64,000 nt of DNA. Source: Opisthocomus hoazin (taxonomy: Eukaryota > Chordata > Aves > Opisthocomiformes > Opisthocomidae). Shown in pieces: positions 63,781 to 64,000 of the stretch. Below the pieces are notes generated by a model that ran no database searches, had not been told where the DNA came from, and saw only the letters and a list, made by a program, of their open reading frames with translations. The stretch spans positions 3,592,802-3,656,801 of the forward strand of contig NC_134418.1 in NCBI RefSeq assembly GCF_030867145.1, written 5' to 3'. A program made the position numbers and the translations under genes. Each line of letters starts with the position of its first letter. The first letter of the stretch is position 1.

Positions 63781-64000
63781 CCCATTATTTTCATCCCCAA
63801 AACCCCATTTTTGTGTTTTCTTATATATTTTTTGCCCCCACCCCCCCCCGTCTCCCCCTTCCCTTGATTCCCGTAAGTGATTCTGCGTTGCGGCTGCGGA
63901 GCCTCTGCAACTCGGAAAAAACATTTTATTAACCTTCCTTGACTTTAAAGAGCATAATTACATTTTAATCTCATATTCCCGCGTTATCATTCCAGACACA
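63781..64000. other. AT-rich right edge
   Basis: An abrupt change from GC-rich to AT-rich DNA after a C-run near 63840. No gene seen. Confidence 0.4.

Noticed and set aside
60280..64000. Vasotocin/neurophysin gene expected from synteny
   Set aside because: No nonapeptide or cysteine-rich neurophysin frame is visible on either strand. If present, it lies beyond the right edge.

Overview
The window is vertebrate nuclear DNA, almost certainly from a bird. At least 19 CR1 LINE fragments are present. Most of the younger ones are 5'-truncated and end in the CR1 tail made of ATTCTRTG-type octamers. There are no mammalian SINEs, introns are compact, and CpG islands are GC-rich. Three protein-coding genes can be read, all on the + strand: LZTS3 (ProSAPiP1), FASTKD5 and UBOX5 (RNF37). 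As I recall it, this is the gene order of human 20p13 (DDRGK1 - LZTS3 - UBOX5/FASTKD5 - AVP/OXT), so the block looks like conserved amniote synteny.

Layout. Bases 1-17515 hold no recognisable coding gene. They contain a ~39-bp minisatellite (2098-3196), a 72-bp minisatellite (6313-7036), several CR1 fragments and probably upstream or 5' noncoding sequence of LZTS3. LZTS3 has three coding exons (17555-18004, 19606-20436, 23940-24650; 663 aa). A gene-free stretch follows, possibly a very long 3' UTR, ending in an AT-rich block with a poly(A) signal at 33360. Bases 35130-37240 are a repeat cluster: CR1 fragments, then two juxtaposed minus-strand endogenous-retrovirus-type LTR segments carrying a 31-bp tandem repeat. 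This abuts the CpG-island promoter (about 37240-38060) and a noncoding first exon ending at 37770.

That promoter appears to serve two nested genes. FASTKD5, a mitochondrial RNA-processing factor, has its whole 820-aa coding region in one exon (43091-45553), which lies inside intron 1 of UBOX5. UBOX5, a U-box/RING E3 ligase of 534 aa, is coded by four downstream exons (50504-50557, 52877-54059, 57321-57476, 59453-59664). From 59.7 kb to the end no gene is visible. There are two more CR1 copies and a GC-rich island with homeodomain-type palindromic sequence, in the place where synteny predicts the flank of the vasotocin (AVP orthologue) gene.

How the genes relate. LZTS3 is a postsynaptic scaffold protein. 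FASTKD5 and UBOX5 have unrelated jobs (mitochondrial RNA processing; ubiquitin ligation) but share a promoter with ETS/GABP-type, NRF1-type, YY1-type and E-box motifs, a combination typical of nuclear genes for mitochondrial functions. I found no convincing undescribed system. The best leads are a conserved internal MGSV start in LZTS3, an inverted CR1 pair around a frame-neutral UBOX5 exon, the NRF1/GABP logic of the nested gene pair, and a higher-order duplication inside the first minisatellite.
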